64,000 bases of DNA from Sapria himalayana (GCA_029783825.1 JAREIK010004375.1:1-64000); one strand, 5' to 3'. Positions 1-15,571 are shown, counted from the stretch's first letter. The notes: generated by a model from the sequence alone, not told the origin. Program-made: numbers and translations.

Positions 1-3000
1 ATTAAAATTATTATATTTTCTAATGTTATAACCTTTGAAAATGTTAGAAAATATCAAAAATAATTTGTTGTTATTTCATTGTTTAAATAAATCCTATAAA
101 CTACTAAATGCCTAAACACTTAAGTCAATAACTCCGAAATCTATAAAAACGTAAAATAGATAATCCTTTAAACTGGTATGCATTAAATAATAAATAATAA
201 ATCTCAATATATATTTTTCTTTATTATTTAAAATATTCATTTTAACTATTTATTTGTTTATTTTATTAAATATTAATTACAATATAAATTATGATTTAGA
301 CAAATATAATTTATATAAATTATTTTTCAACAAAAAAATATAGATAAACTTATAAAAGAAGAAAAAATTTCAAAATAAAAATTTATTATATAGTATTATA
401 TTTTGCTTTCCTTCTAATTGATATCTATATTATTAATAATAGATTATTAATTTATTTTGATCATAATTAGAATCTTTATCAATAATACTATTTATATTGA
501 ATTTATATGAATATTAAATATAATGATGTTATAACTAAATATTGAATTCACTTTTGAAAAAAATCTAAATAATTATTATATTTTCAAAGGTTATAACATT
601 TAAAAATATCAAAAAATAATAAAAATAAATTTTTGTTTATTTATTTTTTAAATAAAACCTATAACCATAAATGCATACACAGTTAAATCAGTAAACTTCG
701 AAACCTCGTAATGCCTAAATACATAAACCATTAAACCGCTATATACTACTTAATAATTAATAAATCAAATTTTTATTTCTATTTATTATAATTTAAATTT
801 TTATTTTAATTATTTATTAGTTATTTCTATAGAAATATTTATTACAAAATATATTATGTGTGCGAGAAATATAATTTAAATAATATTTTAATCAATAAAA
901 GTATTTATTCTTATAAAAAAGTAATAATTTAAAAATTAAAAATTATTATTAAGTAATATATTTACTTTAATTTTGAATCAATTTGGGTTTTGTAAATATT
1001 TTTTAATTAATATATATCTTATTATTAATAGTTTATTAATTTAATTTTGATCATTATTATAATATCTAGCAATAAAATTATTATATTGAATTTTTATGAT
1101 ATATAATTAATAAATTCTTGTAACTAAATATTATATTCACATTTCAAAAAATATTAAATATTATTATATTTTCAAAGGTTATGACCTATAAAATGAGAAA
1201 AAAATTACAAATTTTTTTTGTTATTTTATTGTTTAAATAAAACCTAGAAACCACTAAATGCCTAATAAGATAAATGCTAAACTCCTAAATGACAAAACCT
1301 TTAAATACTTAAACAATTAAACTAGTATACATTAATAATAAAACATAAATTTCATTTAATTTTTTTTAAGTTTAATTTTAAATTTTTATTTTAATTATTT
1401 ATCAGTTTATTTTATAGAAATATTAATTACAAAATGAATTATTAGTTAGATAGATCTAATTAAAATTAAACCAGTATACCCTAATATATATAATAAAACT
1501 CAATTTTTTTTTTATTATAATTTTAAATATTCATTTTAATATTTATTTGTATATTTTTATATAAATATTAATTACAAAATAAATTATGTGTTAAACAAAT
1601 ATAATTTATATAAATTAATTTTCATCAAAAAAATATCGATAAATTTTAAAAACAAATTTCAAAACAAAAAATTATTATATAGTAATATATTTTGCTTTGC
1701 TTCTGAATCATTTTAGGTTTTTTGATTATATTTTAATTGATATCTATCTTATTAATTATAGATTATTAATTTATTTTTTAATCATTAATAGAATATTTAT
1801 CAATAAAAATGTTTATATTGAATTTATATGATATATAAATATAAATATATTATAACTAAATATAGTATTCACCTTTGAAAAAAATTTTAAAATTATTATA
1901 TTTTCAAAGATTAAAACATTGAAAATGTCAAAAATAAAAAAAATAATTTTTTTTTTATTTCATTGTTTAAATAAAACCTATACACCACTAAATGTCTAAG
2001 CACTAAAATCACTAAACTACAAAATCTCGATTCCCCTATATAATTAATCCTTTAAACCGGTTATACCCTAAATAATAATTAATAAATCTCATTTTTTTGT
2101 TTTCATTATAATTAAAAAATTAATTTTGATTGTTTAGTTTTTATTTATAAATATATATATTAATTATAAAATAAATTATGAGTTAAAAATATAATTTATT
2201 AAAAAATTTTTATCAAAAAATAGATAAGCTTATAAAAATCATAAAAATTTAAAAAACAAATAATTATTTTTTAGTGATATATTTTGCTTTGCTTTTGAAT
2301 CATTCTTTGTTTGATATTATATTTTAAGTAATAGTAATCTATTCATAATAGATTTTTAATTTATTTTTGATGAGTATTAGAATACATATCAATAAAATTG
2401 TTTATATTGAATTTATATGATATAGAATATTATGATTGATTATTATAAATATATATTGTATTCACTTTTGAAAAGAATTTTAAAATTATTATATTTTCAA
2501 ATGTTATAACGTTAAAAAATGAGATAATATAATAAAATAAATTTTTTGTTATATCATTTTAAAATAAAACCTATAGATCATTAAATGCTTACTTACTTAA
2601 ATCAGTAAGCTCATAGACCCCGAAACCCCTAAATACATACACCTTTTAATATTTATATACTACTTATTAAATAATAAATCTCATTTTATTTCTATTTATC
2701 ATAATTTTAAATATTTATTTTAATTATTTATCATTAATTATTTAGAAAAATTAATTACAAAAAAAATTTTGAGTGAACTAATATTTTTAAATAATTTATT
2801 TTTAATCAATAAAAAATATAAGCTTATAAAAAGAAGGAAATATTTGAAAATTAAATTATTATTTAGTAATATATTTTGATTTGATTTGAATCATTTTGTG
2901 TTATGTAAATATATTTTAATTAATATTTATATTATTAATAATAGTTTATTAATTTATATGATATATAATTAGTAAGATTAATATATTTATACATGGTATT

Positions 3001-6000
3001 CACATTTCAAAAAAATTTAAAAATTATTTTATTTTTAAAGGTTATAACTTTGAAAATCAGATAAAATCAAAAAAAAATTTATTTTTATTATATAAATAAA
3101 AAACTATAAACCACTAAATGCCTTAACATAAATTATTAAACTCCTAAATGACAAAACCCCTAAATTAACCATTCATTAAACGGTATACCATATATAATAA
3201 ATCATAAATCTCATTTAATTTGTTTTCATATAATTTTAAATATTCATTTCAATTATTTATTAGTTTAATTTTTATAGAAATATTAATTACAAAATAAATA
3301 AAGAGTGAGACAAAAATAATCTTAATAATTTATTTTTTATCAAAAAATAAATATAAGCTTATAAAAAAAAATAAAAATTTAAAAACAAAAAATTATCATT
3401 TAGTAATATATTTTACTTTGACTTTAAAAAATTATAGGTTTTGCATTTATATTTTTATTGCTATCAATCTATTTAATAATAGTTTATTAATTTATTTTTT
3501 GATCATAATTATTATATCTCTCAATAAAATACTTTATTTAATTTAAATGTCTAAAAATATTAAGATTATTATAACTAAATATTATATTTACATTTGAATA
3601 AAATTTAATAATTATTATATTTCAAAGGTCATAACCTTCAAAAATGATAAAAAATCACAAAAATAATTTTTTTATAATTTTATTAATTAAATACAACTTA
3701 TAAACCATTAAATGCCTAATCATTTAAATATCTAGACTCCTTAACCCCAAAGCCCGCTAAATACTTAAACCATTAAACCTATATAAACTAAATAATAAAT
3801 TTCATTTTTATTTGTATTCATTATAATTTTAAATATTCATTTTAATTATTTTTTAGTTTATTTTTATAGAAATATTAATTACAAAATTAATAATGAGTTG
3901 AGACATATAATTAAAATATATTATTTTTATGAAAAAAAATAAGTTATAAAAATAAACAAATTTTAAAAATTAAATTTTATTTAGTAAATAATTTACTTTG
4001 GTTATTAATTATTTTAGGTTTTGCAAATATTTTTAATTAATATCTATCTTATTATAATAGTTTATTAATTTATTTTCTATCATTATAATAATATATATTA
4101 ATAAAATTTTGTATATTAAATTTACAACACATACAATATTAAGATTATTATAACTAAGTATTATATTCATATCTTAGAAAGATTAAAAAATAATTATATT
4201 TTAAAAGGCTATAAACCTGTGAAAATCACGAAAATTCATAAGAATAAATTTTGTGTTATTCATTGATTAAAAAAACCTATAAACACCTAAAGGTGCAAAC
4301 ATATAAATCAATAAACTCCTTAACCCCAAAACCACAAAATACTTAAACCATTAAATAGGTATACCCTAAATAATAAATCATATATCTCTTTTTTTTAGTA
4401 TTCATTATAATTTAAATATTCATTTTAATTATTTATCAATTTATTTTTATAGAAATATTAAATACTAAATAAATTATTAGAGAGACAGATATAATTTAAA
4501 TAAGTTATTTTTCATCAAAAAATATATATGTTATAAAATGAATCTAAATTTTTAAAATAAAAAATTATTATTTAGTAATATATCTTATTTTGAATCATTT
4601 TAGATTCTACAATTATATTTTAATTTATATCATTCTTATTAATACTAGTTTATTAATTTATTTATTGATCATTATTATAATATCTATTAATAAAATTATT
4701 TATATTTAGTTTACATTATGTGTAATTATTAAGATTATTATAACTAAATATTATATTAACATTTAAAAAATTTTAAAATTATTATATTTTCAATGGTTAC
4801 AACCTTCAAAAATTAAAAAAAAATCAAAAAATTAAATTTTTTTTAATTCTTTAGATAATAACTATAAATCAGTAAAGGTCGAAACTCTAAAATCACTTAA
4901 CTCCTAAACCCAAAAACACCTAAATACTTAAATCATTAAACCGGTATATTCTTAATATAAATAATAAATCACATTTTATTTGTATTCATTATAATTTTAA
5001 ATAATTATTTTAATTATTTATTAGTTTATTATTATAGAATTATAAATACCAAAATAAATTATGAGTAAAACAAATTAATTTAAATAATTTATTTATAATC
5101 ACAAAAATATAAAGTTATAAAAAAAGCAAAACATTAAAAAAATTATTATTAAGTAATATATTTTACTTTGAAATTTGTATAAATTTAGATTTTGCAAATA
5201 TATTTTAAATAATATCTATCTTATTAATAATAGTTATTTAAATTTTTTTGATCATTAATATAATATCTAGCAATGTAATTTTACAATGAATTTAAATGAC
5301 TTATAATTATTAAGATTATTATAACAAAATATTATATTTACATTTGAAAAAAATTTAATAATTTTTATATTTTCAAAGGTTAAACCTTCAAAAATTAAAA
5401 AAATAATAAAAATTAATTTTTTGTTATATCATTGTTTAAATAAAACTTATAGACCACTAAATGCCTAAACACTTAAACCTCTAAACTCCTAAACACAAAA
5501 GCCCCTAAATACTTAAACTTTTAAACTCGTAAACCTTAAATATAATTTAAATAATTTATTAAAATATTAATTACACTAAAAATATAAGCATATAAAAAGA
5601 ATTACCAAATATTAATTACCAAATATAATTTAAATAATTTAAATAATTTAAGTAATAATGTAATTTAAATAATTTAAATATAATTTTTAAAAATAATTTA
5701 AATAATGTAATTAAAATATTAATTACCAAATAAATTATGAGTGACACAAATATAATTTAAATAATTTATGTTTCATCAAAAAAGAATATAAGCATATAAA
5801 AAGAAGCAAACACGAAATAAAATTATTATTCAGTAATAAATTTTACTTGGATTTTTAATATTTTTAGTTTTTGCAATTATAATTTAATTTATATCTATCA
5901 TATTAATAATAGCATATTAATTTAATTTTTGATAATTTATATCTTATCTATCAATAAAATTATTTATATTTAGTTTATATTATATATTATTATAATGATT

Positions 6001-9000
6001 ATTATTACTAAATATTGTATTCATATTTTTAAAAAATTTTAAAATTATTATATTTTCAAAGGTTATTACCTTTGAATATGTGAAAAAATATCAAAAATAA
6101 TTTTTTTTATTACACTGTTTAAATTAAACCTATAAACCACTAAATGGCTAAAAACATAAATCGCTAAAGTCATAAATGAAAAAACCTCTAAATACTTAAA
6201 ATATTAAACTTGTATACATTAATAATAATTCATAAATCTCATTTTAAATTTATTCTGTATAATTTTAAATTTTTATATTAATTTTTATCATTTATATTTA
6301 TAGAAATATTAATTACAAAATAAATTATTTGTGAGACTGATTTAATTTAAATTAATATGGTATACACAAAAAATAGAATAAATCTCAATATTAATTTTTT
6401 CATTATAATTTGAAATATTCATTTTAATTATTTATTTGTTTATTTTTATATAAATATTAATTAAAAAATAAATTATGAGTTAGGCAAATATAATTTATAT
6501 AAATTAATTTTCATCAAAAAAATATTGATAAATTTTTAAAAGAAAAAAAAATTTCAAAACAACAAATTATTATATAGTAATATATTTTGATTTCTTCTGA
6601 ATCATTTTTAGTTTTTTAATTATATTTTAATTGATATCTATCTTATTGATAATAGATTATTAATTTATTTTTGATCATTATTATAATATTTATCAATAAT
6701 ATTGTTTATATTGAATTATATGATATATAAATATAATGATTATTATAACTAAATATTGAATTCACATTTGAAAAAAATTTAAAAATTATTATATTTCAAA
6801 TGTTATAACCTATGAAAATATCAAAAAATAATAAAAATAAATATTTTGTTTTTTTAATTTTTAAATAAAACCTATAAACAACTAAATGCATACATAGTAA
6901 AATCACTAAGCTCCTAAGGGCCGTAATGCCAAAATACATAAACCATTAAACTGCTATATACTACTTAATAATTAAGAAATCTAATTTTTATTTCAATTTA
7001 TTATTATTTTAAAAATTCATTTTATTAATTTATAAGTTTATTTTATAGAATTATTTATTACAAAATAAATTATGAGTGCGACAAATAGAATTTAAATATT
7101 TATTTTTAATCAAAAAAAAATATATACGCTTATAATAAAAGTAAAATTTTAAAAATTAAAAATTATTATCCAGTAATATATTTTACTTTATTTTTGAATT
7201 AGTTTGGGTTTTGTAAATATATTTTAATTTATATCTATCTTATTATTAATAGTTTATTAATTTAATTTTTGATCATTATTATAATATCTATTAATAAAAT
7301 TATTTATATTGAATTTATATGATACATAATTATTAATATTAAAAAAACTAAATATTGTATTCACATTTCAAAAAATTTTAAATATTATTATATTTTCAAA
7401 TGTTATAACCTATGAAAATTAGAAAAAATTACAAAATTTTTTTTTGTTATTTTATTTTTTACATAAAACCTATAAAACACTAAATGCCTAAAATCATAAA
7501 TCGCTTAACTCCTAAACGAAAAAACTTCTAAAGACTTAAACTATTAAATTGGTATACATTAATAATAAATCATAATTCTCATTTTAATTTTTATTAAGTG
7601 TAATTTTAAATTTTTATTTTAATTATTTGTTAGTTTATTTTTATAGATATATTAATTACAAAATAAATTATTAGTGAGACAGATCTATTTTAAATAATTT
7701 ATTTTTTATCAAAAATAATATATATGCTTATAAAAAGAGGCAAAATTTCAAAAACAAAAATTTATTATTTTGTATTATATTTTATTTTGATTTTGAATCA
7801 ATTTAGTTTTTACAATTATATTTTAATTTATATCATTCTTATAAAAAATAGTTTATTAATTTTTTAATGATCATTATTATAATATCTTTTAATAAAATTA
7901 TTTATATTGTGTTTAAATTATATATAATTATTAAGAATATTATAACTAAATTTATATTACCATTTAAAAATAATTAAAAATTATTATATTTTCAAAAATT
8001 ATAACCTTCAAAATTAAAAAAATCAAAAAATTTAATTTTTTTGATTTTTTATTCTTTTAATAAAAACTATAAATCACTTAATTCCTAAACACTTAAATCA
8101 CTAACCCCAAAAAATATAAATACTTAAACCATAAACTAGTATATTCTAAATAATAAATAATAAATCTCAATTTTATTTGTATTCATTATTATTTTAAATA
8201 TTATTTAATTATTTATAGTTTATTTTTATAGAATTATAAATTAAAACTAAATTATGTGGAAGACAAATATAATTTAAATAATTTACTTTTAATAACAAAA
8301 AATATAAATTTATAAAAAGAAGCAAAACATTAAAAAAATTATTATTTAGTATTATATTTTACTTTGATTTTGAATAATTTATGTTTTTCAAATATATTTT
8401 AAAAAATATGTATCTTATTAATAATAGTTTATTAATTTATTTTTTTATCATTAATATAATATCTATCAAATAAATTGTTATATTGAATTAACATGATTAT
8501 AATTATTAAGATTATCAAACTAAATATAGTATTCACATATAAAAAATATTTAAAAATTGTTATATTTTCAAAGGTTATAACCTTCAAAAATGAGAAAAAT
8601 AACAAAAATAAATTTTTTGTATATCATTGTTTAAATAAACCTTATAACCATTAAATGACTAGATACATAATCTCTAAACTCCTAAACCCCGAAGCCCCTA
8701 AATACCTAAACCTTTAAACTAGTAAACCTTAAATATATTTTAAATAATTTATAGAAATATTAATTACAAAATAAGTATGAGTGACAAATATAATTTAAAT
8801 AATATATTTTTCAACAAAAAAAATATAAGCTTATAAAATGATTGCAAAACTTTATAAATTATATTTATATAATAAGTTTTTCTTTGATTTTGATTCATTT
8901 TAGGTTTTTTAATTAAATTTTAATTAATCTATTATATTAATAATAGTTTATTAATTTATTTTTTGATAATTGAATAATATTATCCATAAATTGTTTATAT

Positions 9001-12000
9001 TTAGTTTATATTTATATATAGTGATAATAATTTTAAAATTATTATATTTTCTAAAGTTATGACATTCGAAAATTTGAAAAAATCAAAAATAAATTTTTGT
9101 CTATTTCATGTTTAAATAAAAGCTATAAACCATTAAATATTTAATACTTAAATCAATACTTCTAAACTCGAAAAACTCTAAATAGATAAAATTTTTTAAC
9201 ATGTATATCCTAAATAATAAATAATAAATCTCATTTTTATTTTTTTATTATAATTTTAAATATCATTTTAATTATTTATTTGTTATTTTTATATAAATAT
9301 TAATTACAAATAAATTATGAGTAGACAATATAATTTATATAAATTATTTTTCTACAAAAAAATATAATAAACTTATTAAAAGAAGAGGAAAAATTAAAAA
9401 CAAAAAATTATTATCTAGTAATCTATTTAACTTTGTTTATGAATTATTTTAGGTTTTGTAATTATATTTTAATGCTATCTATCTTATTAATAATATATTA
9501 TTATTTTTTTGATCATTATTAGATATTTATCAATAAAATTATTTATATTGAATATTATATTGATCTATAAATATATGATTCTTTATAACTAAATATGTAT
9601 TCACATTTTCTAAAAATTTAAATTATTATATTTTTCAAAGAATTATTACCTAGTGTCGAACATGCTGAAAAACAAAAAAATAATATTTGTTTTTGTTATT
9701 TCATTTTAATTAAAACTTATCAATCAACCTAAATGCCTAAACACTTTAATCACTAAACTAGCCAAAATCCCGATACCCTATATAACTAATCGTTTAAACG
9801 GGTCATACCCTAAATAATAATTAATATAAATCTCATTTTTTTATTTGTTGTCATTATAATTTAAAACATTCATTTTGATTTTTAGTTCTCTATCTATATA
9901 TTATACTTAATAACATAATATGAGTTAAAAATAATAATTTATAAAGATTAATTTTTCATCATACAACTAGATAAGCTATAAAAAGACTAAAAATTTGAAA
10001 ACAAATAATTATTATTATGTAATTATTTGCCTTGCTTTTGAATCATTTTAGGTTTTATATTATATTTTAATTAATATCCAATCTATTCATAAAGATTTTT
10101 AATTTATTTTTTTGATGATAATTAGAGTATCTATCAATAAAATTGTTTATATTGAATTTATATGATATATAATTATTATGATATTATAAATAAATATTTA
10201 TTCACTTTTGAAAAAAATTTAAAAATTATTATATTTTCCAAGGTTATAAACTTGAAAATATAAAAATAATAAAAATAATTTTTTTTTATTTTTTTTCTTA
10301 AATAAAACTTAAAACCACTAAATGCATACACAGGTTAAATCAGTAAACTCCTAAACCCCAGTAATGCCAAAATATCATAAACCATTAACAGCTATAATAA
10401 CTTAATAATTAATAAATCTAATTTTTATTTCTATTTATTATAATTTTTAAATATTCATTTTAATTATTTATTAGTTTATTTTTATAGAAATATTTATAAA
10501 CAAATAAATTGTGAGAAGACAAATCTAATTAATTAATTTATTTTTAATCAAAAAATATTACGCTTATAAAGAAGTAAAAATTTAAAATTAAAATTATTAT
10601 CCAGTAATATATTTTACTTTAATTTGAATCAATTGGGGTTTTTGTAAATATTTTTTTAATTAATATCTATCTTTTTATTAATAGTTTATAATTTATTTTT
10701 TGATATTATTATATATCTATCAATAAAATTGTTATATTGAATTTATTGATATATAAATATAATGATAGTATTAACTAATATGTATTCACATTTAAGAAAC
10801 TTTAAAATTATTATATTTTCAAAGGTATAACCTTTGAAAATATCAAAATAAATATAAATAAATTTTGTATGATTTTATTTTAACTAAAACCTATACACCC
10901 ACTAAATGCATACACAGTTTAAATCAGTAAACTACTAAACCTTATAAGCCTAATACATAAACCATCTAAACCGCTATATACTACTAATAATTAATACATC
11001 GAATTTTTATTTCTATTTATTATAATTTTAAATTTTTATTTTAATTATTTATTAGTTTATTTTTATAAAATATTATTCCAAAATAAATTATGAGTGCGAA
11101 AATATCATTTAAATAATTTATTTTACTCAAAAATTATAGACGCTTATAAAAGAATTAAAAATAAAAATTTATAAAATATTATTAAGTAATATATTTTAGT
11201 TTAATCTTTAATGATTTGGGTATTGTAAATATTTTAATTAATACTCATTCTTATTATTAATAGTTTATTAATTTAATTTTTGATCATTATATATTATATA
11301 TCAATAAAATTGTTTATATTTAATCTATCTGATACATAATTATTAATATTAAAAAACTCAATATTGCTATTCACATTTCAAAAATTTTTAAATATTATTA
11401 TATTTTCAAGGTATAACCTATGAAAAATTAGAAAAAATTACAAATTTTTTTTTTATTTTTATTGTTTAAATAAAACCTAAAACCACTAAATGCCTAAAAA
11501 CATAAATTACTAAACTCCTAAACGACAAAACCCTTTAATACTTAAACTATTAAAATGTGTTCATTAATAAAAATCATAAATCAATTAATTTTATAAGTAT
11601 TATTTTAAATTTTTATTTTTAATATTTATCAGTTATTTTTATAGAAATATTAATTACAAAATAAATATTAGTGAGACAGATCCTAATTTAAATAATTTAT
11701 TTTTTCATCAAAAAAATATATATATCCTTATAAAAAAGGCAAAATTTTTAAAAACAAAAATTTTATTATATAATAATATATTTTTATTTTTATTTAGAAC
11801 ATTTCAGATTTTACAATTATATTTTTTAATTGAATCATTCCTTATTAATAATCATTTATTAATTTTTTATTGATCATTAGTATAATATCTATTAATAAAT
11901 TATTTATATTGAGGTTACAGTATATATAATTATTAAGTTATTATTACTGAATATTATATTCAATTTAAAAAAAATTAAAAATTTTTATAATTTCATAGGT

Positions 12001-14978
12001 TATATCCTTCAAAAATAAAAAAATCAAAAAATTAAATTTTTATTTTCATTCTTTAAATAAAACTATAAATCACTAAAGGCCTAAACACTTTAAATCACTA
12101 AACACCAAAATACCTAAATACTTAAACCATCAAACTAGTAGATCATGAATGATAAATAATAAATCTCTATTTTATTTGTATTCATTATAATTTTAAATAT
12201 TCATTTTAATTATTTATTAGTTTATTTTTATAGAATTATAAATTAAAAATAATTATGAGGAAAGAAAATATTAATTTAAATAATTTAATTTTATATATAA
12301 AAATATAAACTTATAAAAGAAGCAAAACATCAAAAAAATTATTATTTTGTAATATATTTTACTTTGATTTTGAATTAATTACTGTTTGCAAATATATTTA
12401 AAATAATTCTTTATCTTAATAATAAATAGTTTATTATTTTATTTTTTTTGATCATTAATATAATATATTTCAATATAATTGTTTATATTGATTTACATGA
12501 TATATAATTATTAAGATTATCATAACTAAATATAGTATTCACATATTAAAAAAATTTAAAAATTGTTATATTTTTAAAGTTATAACCTTCAAAATGATAA
12601 AATAACAAAAATAAATTTTTTGTTATATCATTGTTTAAATTAAAACTTATAAACCATTAAATGCCTAAATAGATAATATCTAAACTCCTAAACCCCGAAG
12701 CCCCTAAATACTTAAACCTTTAACTCGTAAACCTTAATATAATTTAAATAATGTAAAGAAATATTAATTACAAATAAATTATGAGTGCTACAAATATAAT
12801 TTAAATAATATATTTTTTTATCAAAAAACATATAAGCTTACAAAATGATGCAAAAACTAAAAAAAATTATATTTAGTAATAAATTTGACTTAGATTTTAA
12901 TCATTTTAGCTTTTTTAATTCTATTTTAATTTATATCTATCATATTAATAATAGTTATTAATTTATTTTGTCATAATTGATATAATATCTATCAATAAAA
13001 GTGATTATATTTAGTTTATATTATATATAGTTATAATATTATTATTACTAAATATTGTATTCTCATTTTTAAAAAATTTTAAAATTATTATATTTTCAAA
13101 TGTTATAACCTTTGAAAATTTGAAAAAATTTTAAAAATAAATTTTTTGTTATTCATTGTTTGAATAAAACCAATTAACCATTAAATGCCTAAATACTTAA
13201 ATCAATAACTTCTTAGTCTCCAAAACCCTTAATAGATAAATTTATTAAACTTGTATATCCTAATAATAAATAATAATCTCATTTTTATTTTTTCATTATT
13301 AATTTCAATATTTATTTTAATTATTTATTTGTTTATTTTATATAAATTATTTTTTCAACAAAAAATATAGATAAACTTAATTAAACATGAAAAAATTAAA
13401 AACATAAAATAATTATATAGTAATATATTTTACTTTGTTTATGAATCAATTTAGGTTTGTAATTATATTAATTGATATCTAAACTTATTAATAATATATA
13501 TTAATTTATTTTGATCATTTTTAGAATATTTATCGATAAAAATATTTATATTTAATTTATATGATATATAAATTTAATAATTATTATAAAAAATATTGTA
13601 TTCACTTTTGAAAAATATTTTAAATATTATATTTTAAAGATTATAATCTTAGACATGTGAAAAAACAAAAAAAAAATATTTTTTTATATTTCATTATTCA
13701 ATAAAAACAATAATCTCTAAATGCCTATGCTCTTAAATCACTAAACTACAAAATCTCGATACCCCTATATAGATAATCCTTTAAACGAGTATACCCAAAA
13801 ATAATTAATAAATCTCATTTTTATTTTTTTCATTATAATTTAAAAAATTCATTTTGATTGTTAAGTTATATAATATAATATATTAATTATAAAATAATTT
13901 ATGAGTTAAAAATGTAATTTATAAAAATAATCTTTCATCAAAAAATAGATAAGCTTATAAAAAGAATAAAAATTTAAAAACAAATAATTATTATTAATAA
14001 ATATATTTTGCTTTGCTTTTGAATCATTTTAGATTTTGATATTATATTTTAAGTAATATCAATCTTATTCATAATAGATTTATAATTTATTTTTTGATAA
14101 TTATTAGAATATCTATGAATTAAATTGTATATATTGAATTTATATGATATATAATTATAATGATTATTATAAATAAATATTGTATTCACTTTTGAAAAAA
14201 AATTAAAAATTATTATATTTTCAAAGGTTATAATCTTAAAAAATGAGAGAAAACAAAAAATAATTTTTTTTTATTTCTTTTTTAAATAAAACCTCTAGAC
14301 CACTAAAAGCTTACTTACTTAAATGAGTACCTCATAAAACCCGAAACCCCTAAATACATAAACCTTATAACAGCTGTATACTATATAATAAATAATAAAT
14401 CTCATCTTTATTTCTATTTATTATTATTATTTTAAATATTCATTTTAATTATTTATATTTTAATTTTTAGATAAATTAATTACAAATAAATTTCGAGTGA
14501 AACATATATTATTTATATAATTTATTTTTAATTATAAAAAATATAAGCTTATAAAAAGTTGGAAAATTTTAAAATTAAATATTATTATTTATATATATTT
14601 TTATTTGATTTTGAATCATTTTTTGTTATGTAAATATATTTTAATTATATTATATTATAATAATAGTTTATTAATTTAATTTTTGATCATTATTATAATA
14701 TCTATCATTAAAATTATTTATATTGAATTTATATGATATATATTTAATAAGATTAATATAATTATACATGCTATTCACATTTCAAAAGATTTTAAAAATT
14801 ATTTTATTTTTGAAGGTTATAATCATTGAAAATCTAATAAAAATCAAAACAAATTTTTTATTTTTATTATATAAATAAAACCTATATACCATTAAATGCC
14901 TAAAAATATAAATTGCTAACTCCTAAACAAAAAAACTCCTAAATAATTGATCCATTAAACCAGTTTACCATATATAAT
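1..14978 (+). repeat. Satellite array, forward orientation, about 26 units
   Basis: Tandem A/T-rich satellite. Units are marked by the dyad core AAGGTTATAACCTT, with centres near 28, 594, 1182, 1914, 2507, 3045, 3631, 4211, 4799, 5382, 6066, 6806, 7406, 8002, 8577, 9060, 9646, 10247, 10828, 11415, 12002, 12583, 13106, 13644, 14231 and 14820. Most spacings are 540-600 bp; three of about 680-740 bp are composite or expanded units. By diagnostic words in the CTAAA-rich part the variants read v5, v1, v2/5, v6, v7, v8, v9, v10, v11, v12, v2/5, v1, v2, v3, v4, v5, v6, v1, v1, v2, v3, v4, v5, v6, v7, v8. Examples of such words: v1 has atgcatacacag, v2 has cctaaaaacataaat, v6 has ctcgatacccctatatag, v7 has aaatgcttacttac, v10 has gtgcaaacatataaat. 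Single-base and short indels are frequent and no frame is kept. The 5' end is cut by the window. The last unit (v8) continues after solo LTR L1. No gene is visible. Confidence 0.95.
5560..5725 (+). repeat. Local expansion of aataatttaa words inside a v12 unit
   Basis: In the v12 unit after the dyad at 5382, the stretch that normally reads once (aatataatttaaataattt, then attaattac and caaataaatt) is copied several times in short partial pieces. The words aatttaaataatttaaat and attaattaccaaat recur here. This lengthens the unit to about 685 bp against about 580 for its relatives at 41496 and 46218. Replication slippage is the simplest explanation. Confidence 0.6.
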
Positions 14979-15571
14979 TGTTGGGCAATTGTACTTCCAC
15001 GGTTGTGAGATTGAGATACAGAACATAGAAACAATAGAAAACAAGCAATATATATATATATATATAATATAATCCCAATTCAGCAACCATCCATGATAGA
15101 ATCAAAAAACGAGAAATAAACACCAAAAATAAAGTGGTTCTTTTGTCGCTCAGTATGACTAGCTAAATCCACCAGAAAATGCTTTGGCGTTACAAATTAA
15201 AGAAATAGAATTGTCTTACAGTATGCAGCACACAAAATAGTCATGATAAATCACACAGAGAGAAGAGAGAGAGATGATGAACAGTTCCACTGGTCCAAAA
15301 AGAGCCACCCGAAAATAAAATTAGAAAACAATTTATATTAAAATTTCGATCGGTTCTTTTAACCTGAGCGTGTCGGATCATGAGACAGGTCAGGCTCTGC
15401 TCCAATTTTGGCCTACTGTCCAGTCAGCGAGACCTCCGTTATTGTGCTACTTCTGGATCCCTGGCCTCTTAATATTTACTTTCCAGCACTTACATGAAAA
15501 TATAAAAAAAGAAAAAATATTTGTTTATACAAATAGATTATCAAAAAATAAATTACATATACAATAATAAT
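14974..15571 (+). mobile_element. Solo-LTR-like element L1 with 5-bp target duplication
   Basis: A 588-bp insertion (14979-15566) in a v8 unit, clearly more G/C-rich than the satellite. It starts TGTTGGGCAATTG. Its end reads tacaata, where the sister copies read tacagca, so the original ends were TG...CA. It is flanked by ataat on both sides (14974-14978 and 15567-15571). Removing the element and one ataat restores the normal v8 text ccatatataataaatc. Size, TG/CA ends and a 5-bp duplication fit a solo LTR of a plant LTR retrotransposon; no internal region or coding sequence is present. It contains a (TA)n run at about 15049-15066. The 65-codon open frame at 15370 lies inside the LTR and is not kept in the other copies. 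L2 and L3 are relatives, and L3 is the same insertion event. Superfamily not determined. Confidence 0.8.

Noticed and set aside
15370..15567. 65-codon open frame in L1
   Set aside because: It lies within the solo-LTR-like element and runs into its end; L2 and L3 do not keep it.
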